NCBI RefSeq assembly: GCF_015521605.1
Contig: NZ_WANV01000021.1
Coordinates: 1 to 36,244, forward strand
Direction: 5' to 3'
DNA from: Thermococcus sp.
GTDB lineage: Archaea; Methanobacteriota_B; Thermococci; Thermococcales; Thermococcaceae
Length of the DNA stretch: 36,244 bases
In this document: piece by piece, positions 14,709-23,433 of the stretch
Layout of the letters: every line of letters begins with the position of its first letter
How positions within the stretch are numbered: position 1 is the stretch's first letter
The notes under the pieces: model-generated
Seen by the model: the letters and a program-made list of their open reading frames with translations, nothing else
The model's database searches: none
Told to the model about the DNA's origin: nothing
Translations under genes and position numbers: made by a program

Positions 14709-14989
14709 CGGTCGAGCTTAACGGGGTTCTCCCTTATATCCTTTAGGGTCGAGACGTAGAGCCTCTTCCCATCAATGGAGCGTTTGATCTGGAGTTCTCC
14801 CTTTTCTTCGAGGAAGCGGAGGGCGTCCTTTACATCCTCCGCGCGGACATCAAAGTTCTTTTTGAGGAACTCCCAGTACGGCTCGTGGCTGGAATATCTG
14901 GCGGCCTCCCTCACGAGCTTCCATGCCCGCCCAACCTTTTCACCGCCCCTGGCAACCCGGTAGAGCTTGGCGAGGGTCTTCAAACTCAT
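14690..14989 (-). CDS. Small winged-helix-like protein upstream of the glycosylase
   Basis: 99 residues, basic. The C-terminal half (AEDVKDALRFLEEKGELQIK, then a strand-turn-strand ending in RLYVSTL) resembles a winged helix. The first part (LAKLYRVARGGEKVGRAWKL) is helical. No named family. It overlaps the glycosylase start by 19 bp, which suggests a functional or at least transcriptional link to the repair gene. It is divergent from the NfeD gene. Confidence 0.65.
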   Translation of the reverse strand: MSLKTLAKLYRVARGGEKVGRAWKLVREAARYSSHEPYWEFLKKNFDVRAEDVKDALRFLEEKGELQIKRSIDGKRLYVSTLKDIRENPVKLDRWLRLT

Positions 14990-15080
14990 ATTAAGAGATT
15001 GATGCCCAAGATATAAATCACTTTTGGAGAACAGGCAAAAGATTTAAACCATTCAGTAGTATTATTATCAGGCGGTAGTG

Positions 15081-16421
15081 ATGAGACTGAAGATTGCCCT
15101 GGTTGCCCTGCTGATGCTTGCCCTGCTCCTTCCGAGCGTCCATGCCCAGAACAACGTGGTCTATGTGGCCAAGGTTGACGGCATGATTACCGGCTACACC
15201 GTTGACCAGTTCGACAGGTACATCAGCGAAGCGGAGAAGAACAACGCAGAGGCAATAATAATTGAGCTCAACACCCCCGGTGGCCGCGCCGATGCGATGC
15301 AGGCCATCGTCACGAGAATCCAGAACGCCAAGGTCCCGGTTATAATCTACGTCTACCCATCTGGCGGAATGGCCGCCTCGGCCGGGACGTACATAGCCCT
15401 CAGCTCGCACCTGATAGCGATGAGCCCCGGCACGGTGATAGGGGCATGCAGACCGATACTCGGCTACGGCCAGAACGGGAGCATAGTGGAGGCACCGCCA
15501 AAGATAACGAACTTCTACATAGCTTACCTCCGAGAGCTTGCGAAAATGAGCGGCAGGAACGAAACCCTGGCAGAGGAGTTCATAACACAGGACAGAAGCG
15601 TGACCCCAGAGGAGGCCCTGAAATACGGCGTTATCGAGGTCATCGCGACGAACGTTGACGAGCTCCTCCAGAAGGCCGACGGAATGGAGACCAAAATTCC
15701 CGTGGCGGGGAAGGGGAGAGTAACCCTGCACCTAAAGGATGCGGAGGTCGTGTACATCGAGCCTTCCTTCAGGGACACCGTCGTTAAGTACATAACCGAC
15801 CCAACGATAGCGTACATCCTCCTCAACATCGGCTTTATCGGGCTCATATTCGGCTTTCTCACGCCCGGCTGGCACGTCCCTGAGACAATAGGAGCCATAA
15901 TGCTAGTTCTCGGCCTAATAGGCCTCGGATACTTTGGATACAGCAGCGCGGCATTAATACTCATCGTCCTGGCCATGATATTCTTCATCGCCGAGGCGCT
16001 GACGCCGACATTTGGTCTGTTCACCGTGGCGGGCGTCATAACGTTCATACTGGGTGGAATCATGCTCTTCAGCGGAAACGGGGGTGAATACCTGGTGACC
16101 GGCGAAACGTACTCGATACTCAGAATAGCCATCATCGTCACCGCGGTACTCCTTGGACTGTTCTTCCTCTTCGGCGCGGCGACCGTGGTCAAGGCACACA
16201 GGAAGAAACCTGAAGCGGGCAGGGAAGAGCTTGTGGGTCAGGTCGGCAAGGTCGTTGAGGAGCTTGATCCCGAGGGGGTCGTCAAGCTCCACGGAGAGCT
16301 GTGGAAAGCGGAAAGCAGAGATGGTAGCAGAATCCCGGTCGGGGATAGGATCAGGGTTGTTGAAGTCAGAGGGCTCACCCTTATAGTTGAAAGAGTTGAA
16401 GAAAGGAAGGAGGGAGTGTGA
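15081..16421 (+). CDS. NfeD-family membrane-bound serine protease (ClpP-like plus NfeD domains)
   Basis: 446 residues. A signal peptide (to about residue 22) precedes a ClpP-like domain with Ser100 (MAASAGTY) and Lys141 (APPKITNF), which align with the Ser/Lys dyad of the Pyrococcus horikoshii protein PH1510 (Ser97, Lys138). Four to five membrane segments follow at about 235-365, then a C-terminal OB-fold NfeD domain (ELVGQVGKVVEEL). The P. horikoshii protease cleaves the C-terminal hydrophobic region of stomatin, and a stomatin gene follows here immediately. The ATG at 15081 is preceded by GGCGGT; a GTG at 15078 is closer to the site. A TTTAAA box near 15043 is well placed as promoter. Confidence 0.93.
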   Translation: MRLKIALVALLMLALLLPSVHAQNNVVYVAKVDGMITGYTVDQFDRYISEAEKNNAEAIIIELNTPGGRADAMQAIVTRIQNAKVPVIIYVYPSGGMAASAGTYIALSSHLIAMSPGTVIGACRPILGYGQNGSIVEAPPKITNFYIAYLRELAKMSGRNETLAEEFITQDRSVTPEEALKYGVIEVIATNVDELLQKADGMETKIPVAGKGRVTLHLKDAEVVYIEPSFRDTVVKYITDPTIAYILLNIGFIGLIFGFLTPGWHVPETIGAIMLVLGLIGLGYFGYSSAALILIVLAMIFFIAEALTPTFGLFTVAGVITFILGGIMLFSGNGGEYLVTGETYSILRIAIIVTAVLLGLFFLFGAATVVKAHRKKPEAGREELVGQVGKVVEELDPEGVVKLHGELWKAESRDGSRIPVGDRIRVVEVRGLTLIVERVEERKEGV

Positions 16422-17267
16422 ATGGCCATAGCGGCTAGCACCATAGTACTGGCCATTGTTTTGTTGTTTGTGTTGATTATACTGGCAAGCGCCATAAAGA
16501 TAGTCAAGGAATACGAGAGGGCAGTGATATTCCGCCTTGGAAGGATAGTCGGGGCCAGGGGACCAGGACTGTTCTTCATAATCCCGATATTCGAAAAGGC
16601 AGTGATAGTTGACCTGCGTACAAGGGTTCTCGACGTTCCGGTTCAGGAGACCATAACCAAGGACAACGTTCCCGTCAGGGTAAATGCGGTCGTCTACTTC
16701 CGCGTCATAGACCCGGTCAAGGCCGTCACACAGGTCAGCAACTACATAATGGCGACAAGCCAGATAGCCCAGACGACGCTGAGGAGCGTTATCGGTCAGG
16801 CGCACCTCGACGAACTGCTGAGCGAGAGGGAGAAGCTCAACCTCCAGCTCCAGAAGATAATCGACGAGGCCACAGATCCGTGGGGAATAAAAGTCACCAC
16901 CGTCGAGATAAAGGACGTTGAGCTTCCGAGCGGAATGCAGAGGGCGATGGCAAGGCAGGCAGAGGCAGAGCGTGAGAGGCGTGCAAGGATACTCCTGGCA
17001 GAGGCCGAGCGCCAGGCCGCCGAGAAGCTCCGCGACGCGGCAGAGATAGTGTCCCAGCATCCAATGGCACTCCAGCTCAGGACGCTCCAGACCATAAGCG
17101 ACGTCGCCAGCGACAAGAGCAACGTCATCGTCCTCACGCTGCCAATGGAGATGCTGAAGCTTTTCAGGAGTCTTGCCGACACCGCGGAGGTCGCCAGAGT
17201 AAAACTTGAGAAAGAAATCCAGGATGAAGCCGAAAGGGAAGCCAAGGATGAAGCCAAGCAAGAGTAA
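16422..17267 (+). CDS. Stomatin/prohibitin (SPFH) family protein, partner of the NfeD protease
   Basis: 281 residues. One N-terminal membrane segment (residues 5-25), the SPFH domain with [11 protein letters not shown] and GPGLFFIIP near the start, a long Ala/Glu/Arg-rich coiled coil (about 180-215), and a C-terminal hydrophobic stretch [13 protein letters not shown]. The equivalent stretch of P. horikoshii stomatin is the known substrate of PH1510, so the cleavage site is conserved in this pair. The ATG begins the base after the protease stop codon, so the two are translated together. A T-rich tract after the gene probably ends the transcript. Confidence 0.94.
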   Translation: MAIAASTIVLAIVLLFVLIILASAIKIVKEYERAVIFRLGRIVGARGPGLFFIIPIFEKAVIVDLRTRVLDVPVQETITKDNVPVRVNAVVYFRVIDPVKAVTQVSNYIMATSQIAQTTLRSVIGQAHLDELLSEREKLNLQLQKIIDEATDPWGIKVTTVEIKDVELPSGMQRAMARQAEAERERRARILLAEAERQAAEKLRDAAEIVSQHPMALQLRTLQTISDVASDKSNVIVLTLPMEMLKLFRSLADTAEVARVKLEKEIQDEAEREAKDEAKQE

Positions 17268-17287
17268 AGCGTGAATGGCGTTTCTTC

Positions 17288-17306
17288 CATTTTTTCTTTT
17301 CTCTCT
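17288..17306 (+). terminator. T-rich terminator of the NfeD-stomatin operon
   Basis: CATTTTTTCTTTTCTCTCTC lies 21 bp after the stomatin stop codon. Pyrimidine-rich tracts like this are the usual termination signal in Thermococcales. Confidence 0.6.
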
Positions 17307-17433
17307 CTGGATGAACCGCAAAAAATAAAAGCATTGCCTGCATACTTCATACACACAAAAGCAGTACTCCGGATAAAATTAAAAAAGTTCAGAAACGCTT
17401 TATAGGAAAGGGCGGTCACCGCTCATACCGGGG

Positions 17434-18222
17434 GTGTTAACTTTGGAAGGTCGCTCAATTGTTTTTGCATCGGGAAAAGGTGGAACGGGTAAAACAACGA
17501 CTGTTGCCAATCTGGGTGTTGCCCTGGCCCAGTTTGGAAAGGAGGTCATCCTGCTGGATGCCGATATAACCATGGCAAATCTCAGCCTTGTTCTCGGTAT
17601 GGAGGATATACCAATAACGCTCCACGATGTTCTGGCAGGGGAGGCCGATCTCAAGGATGCAATCTACGAGGGTCCCGCCGGGGTCAAGGTAATTCCCGGT
17701 GGATTGAGCCTTGAGAAGATCAAAAAGGCCAAGCCAGAGAGACTCAGGCAGTTGATCAGGGAAATCGGACAGATGGCTGACTTTGTTCTCATCGATGCCC
17801 CGGCCGGCCTTGAGATGACATCAGTTACGGCGCTCCTCATTGGCAAGGAGCTGATAATCGTCACCAACCCGGAGATCTCGGCCATTACGGACTCTCTCAA
17901 GACCAAGCTCATAGCGGAAAAGCTCGGAACCCTCCCGCTTGGAGCCATACTCAACAGGGTCACAAATGAGAAGACCGAGCTGACCCAGGAGGAGATAGAG
18001 GCCATCCTGGAAGTGCCGGTTCTCGCCATGATACCCGAAGACCCGGAGGTCAAGCGCGCCTCCGCCTATGGTGTGCCGCTCGTCATCAAGAACCCGACCA
18101 GCCCGGCGGCCATAGCGATCAAGCAGCTCGCAGCCAAGCTCGCAGGAATTAGGTGGCAGGCACCCGAGCCAGAGAGCCCGATAAAGAGGGTGTTCAAAGC
18201 GCTGTTTGGAGGGAAGAGGTAA
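17434..18222 (+). CDS. MinD/ParA-like ATPase
   Basis: 262 residues. The deviant Walker A motif GKGGTGKTT near residues 14-22, the switch I region ITMANLSLVLG and Walker B FVLIDAPAG are MinD hallmarks. The C-terminal tail after residue 245 (ESPIKRVFKALFGGKR) can form an amphipathic helix like the membrane-targeting sequence of MinD. Thermococcales have several MinD paralogues, mostly without MinE, and the role of each is unclear. Start uncertain: GTG 17434 is used here, but a TTG at 17443 is better spaced from GGGGGTG. TATA CTTTATAGG lies at 17398-17406. The next gene starts in the stop codon (TAATG). Confidence 0.88.
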   Translation: MLTLEGRSIVFASGKGGTGKTTTVANLGVALAQFGKEVILLDADITMANLSLVLGMEDIPITLHDVLAGEADLKDAIYEGPAGVKVIPGGLSLEKIKKAKPERLRQLIREIGQMADFVLIDAPAGLEMTSVTALLIGKELIIVTNPEISAITDSLKTKLIAEKLGTLPLGAILNRVTNEKTELTQEEIEAILEVPVLAMIPEDPEVKRASAYGVPLVIKNPTSPAAIAIKQLAAKLAGIRWQAPEPESPIKRVFKALFGGKR

Positions 18223-18470
18223 TGGCCGAGGCACTGCTCTACGGGATAGTGGTCATCCTCATCGTGCTCAACATCGTCCTCCTCATGCTCTACTACTCGG
18301 CCAAGAGCAACCCGTACTACGTTGTTTACGACGAAGAAACCAAGAGCGCCCTCAAGAGGCGTGTCACCAGCCTCAAGGAGGACCTTGAGAGCGAGCTCGT
18401 TGACTTCGACGTAGAAGAGTGGGAGAAAACCCTTGAGGAGTCCATAGACGAGGAAGTCAGGAACCTCTGA
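18222..18470 (+). CDS. Small single-span membrane protein coupled to the MinD-like gene
   Basis: 82 residues. One membrane segment at about 5-27 (YGIVVILIVLNIVLLML) is followed by a charged cytosolic tail (VTSLKEDLESELVDFDVEEW) likely to be helical. No family recognised. Its ATG uses the last base of the minD stop codon, so the two are translated in tandem and probably in similar amounts. A membrane anchor or partner for the ATPase is a reasonable inference. A longer frame from 18153 lies within the MinD gene and was not used. Confidence 0.75.
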   Translation: MAEALLYGIVVILIVLNIVLLMLYYSAKSNPYYVVYDEETKSALKRRVTSLKEDLESELVDFDVEEWEKTLEESIDEEVRNL

Positions 18471-18560
18471 GCTTTTCTAATCCTTTTGTTATTAAACATT
18501 TCTGTAGCGTTAAACTTTAAAAGGCCTTCTACATTAACCCTAATCTGGAGGTGGGGCGCT

Positions 18561-18809
18561 ATGAAGGTTAGGCTCGGCTATCCGGACAGGATAGTCGAGG
18601 TGGATAACAAGGTTGTTCGGGTTTTTAAAGGGAGACTCGTAAGCGCCCCCCTCAGTGAGGTTATCAGGTACTACATCAGAGGAGAGGGACTACTCCCCCC
18701 GGCTGTGAGGGAGGTGGTGCCAGACATCGTGAGGGCTCTTCTGAGCACCGGCGAACTCCATGCAGACGTGCTGACCGTTGCTGAGTATGGACACGGCATC
18801 AGCAGCTGA
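18561..18809 (+). CDS. Small hypothetical protein
   Basis: 82 residues, no family recognised. It begins MKVRLGYPDRIVEVDNKVVRV, an apparent beta-rich start, followed by helices (PPAVREVVPDIVRALLS). GGAGGTG precedes the ATG, and ACTTTAAAAGG at 18513-18523 is a good TATA box, so it has its own promoter. No membrane segment or metal motif. Likely a genuine gene because start, ribosome site and promoter agree. Confidence 0.65.
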   Translation: MKVRLGYPDRIVEVDNKVVRVFKGRLVSAPLSEVIRYYIRGEGLLPPAVREVVPDIVRALLSTGELHADVLTVAEYGHGISS

Positions 18810-18935
18810 TTCTTTTTACATTTCTCTGCCAAGCTCTATGGACAGTTTCGCTCACTTTAACAGCCAACCAGTCGAAAACATTTAAGTACTCTTCTGTTCA
18901 ATAGTGTGAACTCGTGTGTAAAAGGAGGGATAGAA

Positions 18936-20447
18936 ATGAAGGCCAAGGTTAGGATACTCGACATGTACAGCGGGAGGTATTCTGTCTTCATAAATGAGAA
19001 GGAAGCCAAAAAGGCCAAGCTGCATCCGGACGACCTAGTGAAGATCGAGGCAGGCAAAAAGACGGTCTATGGCAGTGTTGTTGTGAGCAACCTCGTAAAG
19101 GAGGGCGAGATAGGTATAAGCAAGGACATACTCGGGCTCCACAGCTTCTCGGAGGGGGAGGTCGTCACTGTAATACCCAGCGGCACTCCGGAGAGCGTCC
19201 GCTACATCAAAAAGAAGATGCGCGGAGAAAAGCTCAGGAAGGTTGAGATAGAGGCAATAATAAAGGACATCGTGGACAGGAAGCTCCGCGACATCGAGAT
19301 AAGCTCCTTCGTCACCTCGCTTGAGATAAACGGCCTTGACATGGACGAGATAGCGGCGCTGACGATAGCGATGGCCGAGACCGGCGACATGCTCGACATC
19401 GACAGGAAGCCCATAATGGACGTCCACAGCATCGGCGGCGTTCCCGGAAACAAGACCAACATACTCGTCGTGCCCATCGTTGCCGCCGCCGGATTGACGA
19501 TACCGAAGACCAGCTCAAGGGCTATAACCAGCGCCGCCGGAACGGCGGACGTCGTCGAGGTTTTCGCGGATGTTAGCTTCTCCCTCGACGAGATAAAGCG
19601 TATAGTGGAGAAGATAGGCGCCTGTATGGTCTGGGGCGGCGCCCTGAACCTCGCTCCGGCGGACGACATAACAATCAAGGCCGAGCGCGCACTGAGTATC
19701 GACCCAACCGGTCTGATGCTGGCCAGTATAATGTCCAAGAAATACGCCATGGGGAGCCAGTACGTGCTCATCGATATCCCGACCGGCAAGGGAGTCAAGG
19801 TCGAGACCGTCGACCAGGCAAGGGCACTCTCCAGGGACTTCATAGAGCTCGGCAGAAGGCTCGGCCAGTACGTGGAGGTGGCCATAACCTACGGCGGCCA
19901 GCCGATAGGCCACACCGTGGGACCGGCACTGGAGGCGAGGGAAGCCCTCTCAGCTCTCATGACCGGCAAAGGGCCCGGAAGCCTGATAGAGAAGGCCACG
20001 GGGCTTGCCGGCATCCTCCTTGAGATGGGCGGAGTTGCACCGACCGGAATGGGCAAGAAGATGGCCAGGGAGATTCTCGAAAGCGGCAAGGCCTACCAGA
20101 AGATGAGGGAGATTATAGAGGAGCAGGGCGGGAACCCGGACATCAAGCCCGAGGAGATACCCGTCGGGGACAAGACATACACCTTCACCGCACCAACCAG
20201 CGGCTACATAACCGGAATAGACAACAGGGCCATCACGGGAATAGCAAGGGCCGCAGGTGCTCCCGAGGACAAGGGAGCCGGAATAGAACTCTACGTCAAG
20301 GTTGGAGAGAAGGTCAAGGAGGGCGACCCGTTGTTCACCATACACGCCGAGAGCGAGGCGAGGCTCGATCAGGCGATAGTCCTCGCTAGGAGAACGGAGC
20401 CGATACGGATAGAGGGGATGGTCCTTCAAAGGATAGGAAACATCTGA
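18936..20447 (+). CDS. deoA: AMP phosphorylase
   Basis: 503 residues. The N-terminal domain (about 1-85) is the extra archaeal domain absent from bacterial thymidine phosphorylase. The core has the phosphate and nucleoside site [19 protein letters not shown] and the [13 protein letters not shown] motif. The enzyme converts AMP and phosphate to adenine and ribose-1,5-bisphosphate, feeding the isomerase and type III RubisCO route of nucleotide degradation in Thermococcus. I start at ATG 18936, preceded by GGAGGGAT; a frame from 18906 would read through that site. A CATTTAAGT box lies near 18890. Convergent with the DUF2095 gene, one base apart. Confidence 0.95.
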   Translation: MKAKVRILDMYSGRYSVFINEKEAKKAKLHPDDLVKIEAGKKTVYGSVVVSNLVKEGEIGISKDILGLHSFSEGEVVTVIPSGTPESVRYIKKKMRGEKLRKVEIEAIIKDIVDRKLRDIEISSFVTSLEINGLDMDEIAALTIAMAETGDMLDIDRKPIMDVHSIGGVPGNKTNILVVPIVAAAGLTIPKTSSRAITSAAGTADVVEVFADVSFSLDEIKRIVEKIGACMVWGGALNLAPADDITIKAERALSIDPTGLMLASIMSKKYAMGSQYVLIDIPTGKGVKVETVDQARALSRDFIELGRRLGQYVEVAITYGGQPIGHTVGPALEAREALSALMTGKGPGSLIEKATGLAGILLEMGGVAPTGMGKKMAREILESGKAYQKMREIIEEQGGNPDIKPEEIPVGDKTYTFTAPTSGYITGIDNRAITGIARAAGAPEDKGAGIELYVKVGEKVKEGDPLFTIHAESEARLDQAIVLARRTEPIRIEGMVLQRIGNI

Positions 20448-20448
20448 A

Positions 20449-20841
20449 TCATTCCCTTTTTCTGTGCCTCTCGTACCATCCCCACTCCTTTTTGGAACCA
20501 AAAGCCCTCACACCCTTCTGGACGAGGGTTATACGGAGCTCCTTGGCCATCTCGTGGGTTATCTCACCGCGCTCCTCCATCCAGTTGATTATCTCAAGTG
20601 CCTCGTCGTCCGTTTCGCATCTCCTGAGGAAGTCTATGATCGTTGGGTTGTAGCCAGAGAAGTCCCGCATCTCATCCTCCTCTGCAATCGCCTTTTTCTC
20701 GCTCGTCCTGTACGCGTCTATCGGGACGCCCTCTTCCTCAAGCTCCTTTGCCAGAGCCGGAAAGCGCTCCTCGAACTCGTCCCTGTCGTACTCCTGCCAG
20801 GCAAACTCGTCAATGGGGCGCTTCTTTTTCTTTTCGTCCAT
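20449..20841 (-). CDS. DUF2095-like protein
   Basis: 130 residues, acidic in the first half and basic at both ends. The segment FSGYNPTIIDFLRRCETDDE followed by helices resembles an archaeal family I associate with DUF2095; function unknown. No metal or nucleotide motif. It stands alone on the minus strand and shares a 60-bp divergent region with the GIY-YIG gene. Confidence 0.65.
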   Translation of the reverse strand: MDEKKKKRPIDEFAWQEYDRDEFEERFPALAKELEEEGVPIDAYRTSEKKAIAEEDEMRDFSGYNPTIIDFLRRCETDDEALEIINWMEERGEITHEMAKELRITLVQKGVRAFGSKKEWGWYERHRKRE

Positions 20842-20872
20842 ACGTCACACCGGTAAAGAGTTAGGTCATGAG

Positions 20873-20880
20873 TTTATAAA
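20873..20880 (+). promoter_or_regulatory. TATA box placing transcription start at the GIY-YIG start codon
   Basis: TTTATAAA centred 25 bp before the ATG at 20902. No ribosome site lies between, so the mRNA is probably leaderless. The box is palindromic and could also serve the DUF2095 gene at 20841. Confidence 0.6.
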
Positions 20881-20901
20881 CCCTGAGTGAGAGTCATTCC
20901 C

Positions 20902-21351
20902 ATGAAGGGTGCGTACTTCCTCGTTATCCATCTTCCTGATGAGATGGAGATAGCCACAAAGGGCAGGAGGTTCGTTTTAAGGAGGGGCTACTACGTCTAC
21001 GTCGGCTCCGCCATGAACTCCCTTGAGAAACGGGTTGCCAGGCACTTCAAAAAAGACAAAAAGCTCCACTGGCACATAGACTTCCTCCTTAGGGATGCAG
21101 AACTCCTGAGGGCTTACATGATTCCCAGCGGAGAGAGGCTTGAGGAGAAGCTCTCCGTCGAGGTCTCTAGGCACGGAGAGGCCGTGGAAGGTTTCGGTGC
21201 CAGTGACGTTAAGGTGGAGACGAACCTCTACAGATTCGAGGAAGAACCGGACGCGATCCTAGTCGGAATACTCGAAAATCTCCGCCTGAAATGGAAAAGG
21301 GTTAAAAGCGGGAAGGAAGCTATAGAATTCGGTGGGAAAAATGAAGCTTGA
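20902..21351 (+). CDS. GIY-YIG-related (DUF123) protein
   Basis: 149 residues. The GYYVYVGSAMNSLEKRVARH segment (about 29-48) is the GIY-YIG core in the DUF123 form, and HWHIDFLL (about 58-65) is a second typical motif. This family is a shortened GIY-YIG nuclease relative; the reaction is unproven. I start at ATG 20902, 25 bp from a TATA box. Its end overlaps the GGGP synthase start by 11 bp. Confidence 0.85.
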   Translation: MKGAYFLVIHLPDEMEIATKGRRFVLRRGYYVYVGSAMNSLEKRVARHFKKDKKLHWHIDFLLRDAELLRAYMIPSGERLEEKLSVEVSRHGEAVEGFGASDVKVETNLYRFEEEPDAILVGILENLRLKWKRVKSGKEAIEFGGKNEA

Positions 21352-22102
21352 ACTGGGAAGGGTCGAGTCGTACATCCATGAAAAGCTCAGAAGGGAAAAA
21401 CTCCACTTTGTTCTCATTGACCCAGACGACGTTACCCCCGACGTTGCCGGAGAGATAGCCAGGATGAGTGAGGAAGCCGGCGCGGATGCGATAATGATAG
21501 GCGGCTCGACGGGGGCTGAGGGAGACGTTCTGGACGGTGTTGTGAAAGCCATAAAAGAGAGCTCAGGCCTTCCCACAATACTCTTTCCCGGCTCCCACGG
21601 GGGAATAAGCAGGCACGCGGATGCCATATTCTTCATGAGCCTGCTCAATTCAACCAACCCGTTCTTCATAACCGGTTCCCAGGCACTGGGGGCGTTCACA
21701 GTTAAGCGCTACGGCATAGAGCCCATACCTATGGCGTATCTGATTGTCGAACCGGGAGAAACGGTGGGGTGGGTAGGTGACGCCAAGCCAATCCCAAGAC
21801 ACAAGCCGAAGATTGCAGCGGCCTACGCCCTGGCCGGCCAGTACCTCGGGATGCGTCTCGTCTACCTGGAGGCGGGAAGCGGGGCGAGGGAGCCCGTTCC
21901 GCCCGAGATGATTTCCCTCGTCAGGAAGGTTATAGACGTTCCCCTCATAGTCGGGGGCGGCATAAGAACCGGGGAGCAGGCGAGAAAAGCGATCGAGGCC
22001 GGGGCGGATATAATAGTCACCGGGACGGCTATTGAGAAGGCGGGTTCGCTTGAGAAGGCCAGAGAAAAGCTGGAAGAGCTCAATAAGGGGATAAAGGGTT
22101 AG
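21341..22102 (+). CDS. Geranylgeranylglyceryl phosphate synthase
   Basis: 253 residues, a TIM barrel. HFVLIDPDD, IMIGGSTG, FPGSHGGIS, YLEAGSGA and IVGGGIRTGEQA are the conserved phosphate- and Mg-binding loops of the GGGP synthase family. The enzyme joins sn-glycerol-1-phosphate (made by EgsA, at 5830) to geranylgeranyl diphosphate, the first ether bond of archaeal lipids. The ATG follows GGTGGG. It overlaps the preceding GIY-YIG gene by 11 bp and the convergent small gene by 4 bp. Confidence 0.96.
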   Translation: MKLELGRVESYIHEKLRREKLHFVLIDPDDVTPDVAGEIARMSEEAGADAIMIGGSTGAEGDVLDGVVKAIKESSGLPTILFPGSHGGISRHADAIFFMSLLNSTNPFFITGSQALGAFTVKRYGIEPIPMAYLIVEPGETVGWVGDAKPIPRHKPKIAAAYALAGQYLGMRLVYLEAGSGAREPVPPEMISLVRKVIDVPLIVGGGIRTGEQARKAIEAGADIIVTGTAIEKAGSLEKAREKLEELNKGIKG

Positions 22103-22338
22103 GCCTCGGAGAGGACTTTGAAGGTTATCTTTCCGTCCTTGATTATCTTCCTGAGCTCCGAGAGGAGCCTGGGGGCATCGTCCTCCACTATCTCCATCCT
22201 GATTTCACTGATGCCCTTTGCATCGGGCGGGAAGAAGTGTATGTCCCGAATCTTACCCCTAACCTTTTCATAAAGACGGCCCAGAATCTTTCCCCTTCCG
22301 TCGTAGGGCAATTTAATGTCTAGTTCAACAATTTGCAT
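22099..22338 (-). CDS. Small conserved-looking protein of unknown function
   Basis: 79 residues with an alternating strand-helix pattern (QIVELDIKLP, GRLYEKVRGKIRDIHFF, ISEIRMEIVE, RLLSELRKII, ITFKVLSEA) that suggests a small ferredoxin-like fold. No named family. I start at ATG 22338 behind GGTGA. A TTATATAGG box at 22367-22376 lies about 30-35 bp upstream. It is divergent from the M55 peptidase gene. Confidence 0.65.
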   Translation of the reverse strand: MQIVELDIKLPYDGRGKILGRLYEKVRGKIRDIHFFPPDAKGISEIRMEIVEDDAPRLLSELRKIIKDGKITFKVLSEA

Positions 22339-22489
22339 ACCCATCACCACTCTATTTTATGAAAAAAGGCCTATATAACCCTTTTCATGAGCGGGAATTA
22401 TCGAATTTCGTTCCTTATATTCCCGTCGGTTATATCGCTCACCACAAGACTTATCTTTTATCGCTTCGATTTTTATCGTGGTGATGTCG

Positions 22490-23332
22490 ATGCGTGCGTT
22501 CATATCCCTCGACCTTGAGGGCCTGCCGTACATAGTCAGCCGGCAGCACCTGTTCGTCAAGGGCGCCCTGTACCCGGAGGCAAGGAAGATAGCGACGGAG
22601 ATAGTGAAGGTCACGGCCGAGGCGCTGCACGAAAACGGTTTTGACGAGATCATCGTAGCCGACAGCCACGGGCCGATGGTCAACATCCTTCCGGAGGAGA
22701 TGCCCGAGTACGTCGAGCTGGTCAGGGGCTTTCCGAGACCGCTCAGCATGGTGGCCTTTGCAAAGGGGAGCGACGCAGCGCTCTTCCTCGGATACCACGC
22801 CAAGGCAGGAACGGACAGAGCGACCTTCGACCACACGTACAGCGGGGCGAGCGTGGACAGGCTTGAAATCAACGGCGTCGAGGTGAGCGAGTTTCTGCTC
22901 AACGCCTACCTCCTGGGGAGCTGGGGAATTCCCGCGATTCTTGTCGGTGGCGATAAGAGATTGATAGAAACGGACGTCAAAGCCTTCACCCCCTGGGTCG
23001 TCGGCGTCCCCTTCAAAGAGTCCCCCTCGCGCTACGCCGCCAAGAGCCCAGGGATGGGCAGGATAAAAACGATGCTGAGGGACGGCGTTGCCGAGGCCGT
23101 CGAAAGGCTGAGGAGGGGAGAGGCAAAGCCGCTCGTGACGAGGAAACACGTTCACGTTAAGGTCCGCTTCCTCAGAAGCGACATGGCGGACACGGCTGAA
23201 CTGCTGCCTTTCGTGAGGCGCGTGGATGGAAAAACCGTAGAGTTCGAGGCCAGAAACCTTGAGGAAGCCTACAAGGTTTTCGAGCTGCTCACCTTAGCTG
23301 CAGCGGGAGTGAACGCCATAGTCACAAGGTAA
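22490..23332 (+). CDS. M55-family metallopeptidase (D-aminopeptidase DppA-like)
   Basis: 280 residues. The Asp-Leu-Glu-Gly motif at residues 8-11, ADSHGPM, LGYHAKAG and FDHTYSG match the metal-site regions of M55 peptidases such as Bacillus DppA. Such enzymes are zinc-dependent aminopeptidases that can act on D-amino-acid peptides; the substrate here is unknown. The ATG at 22490 follows GGTGATG; in-frame GTG and ATG codons up to nine bases upstream overlap the site. A candidate H/ACA RNA lies just after the stop on the other strand. Confidence 0.87.
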   Translation: MRAFISLDLEGLPYIVSRQHLFVKGALYPEARKIATEIVKVTAEALHENGFDEIIVADSHGPMVNILPEEMPEYVELVRGFPRPLSMVAFAKGSDAALFLGYHAKAGTDRATFDHTYSGASVDRLEINGVEVSEFLLNAYLLGSWGIPAILVGGDKRLIETDVKAFTPWVVGVPFKESPSRYAAKSPGMGRIKTMLRDGVAEAVERLRRGEAKPLVTRKHVHVKVRFLRSDMADTAELLPFVRRVDGKTVEFEARNLEEAYKVFELLTLAAAGVNAIVTR

Positions 23333-23339
23333 CAGGAAG

Positions 23340-23410
23340 TGTGCCCCCGGGGAGCGAAGGGGAATCACGGCTCGCCGAGGCGCTCATCCCCCGCGGTTTC
23401 CCGGGGGCAC
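23340..23410 (-). ncRNA. Candidate H/ACA guide sRNA between convergent genes
   Basis: On the minus strand the lower stem is GCCCCCGGG/CCCGGGGGC, 9 perfect pairs, followed directly by ACA (23342-23340). Above it is an internal loop (AAACCGCG on the 5' side and TTCGCTC on the 3' side), then an upper stem GGGGA/TCCCC. Next comes a kink-turn-like element in which UGA (23386-23384) faces GAU (23366-23364), giving a U-U pair and two sheared G-A pairs, and an apical hairpin. The distance from the upper stem base to ACA is 16 nt, within the 14-16 nt rule for pseudouridine guides. The outer stem could also act as a terminator for the convergent genes. CTTAAG near 23433 is a possible promoter. The predicted target would read GAGCGAA-UN-CGCGGUUU; I cannot place it. 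Confidence 0.62.
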
Positions 23411-23433
23411 TTTAATTTCCACAGAACCCGGCC

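Noticed and set aside
15954-17354. 466-codon open frame on the minus strand across nfeD and stomatin
   Set aside because: Antisense to two well-identified genes; composition is that of a shadow frame.
23341-23410. Simple bidirectional terminator hairpin
   Set aside because: Kept as an alternative, but the ACA, the pocket, the kink-turn pattern and the lack of a T-tract on the minus strand favour an H/ACA RNA.
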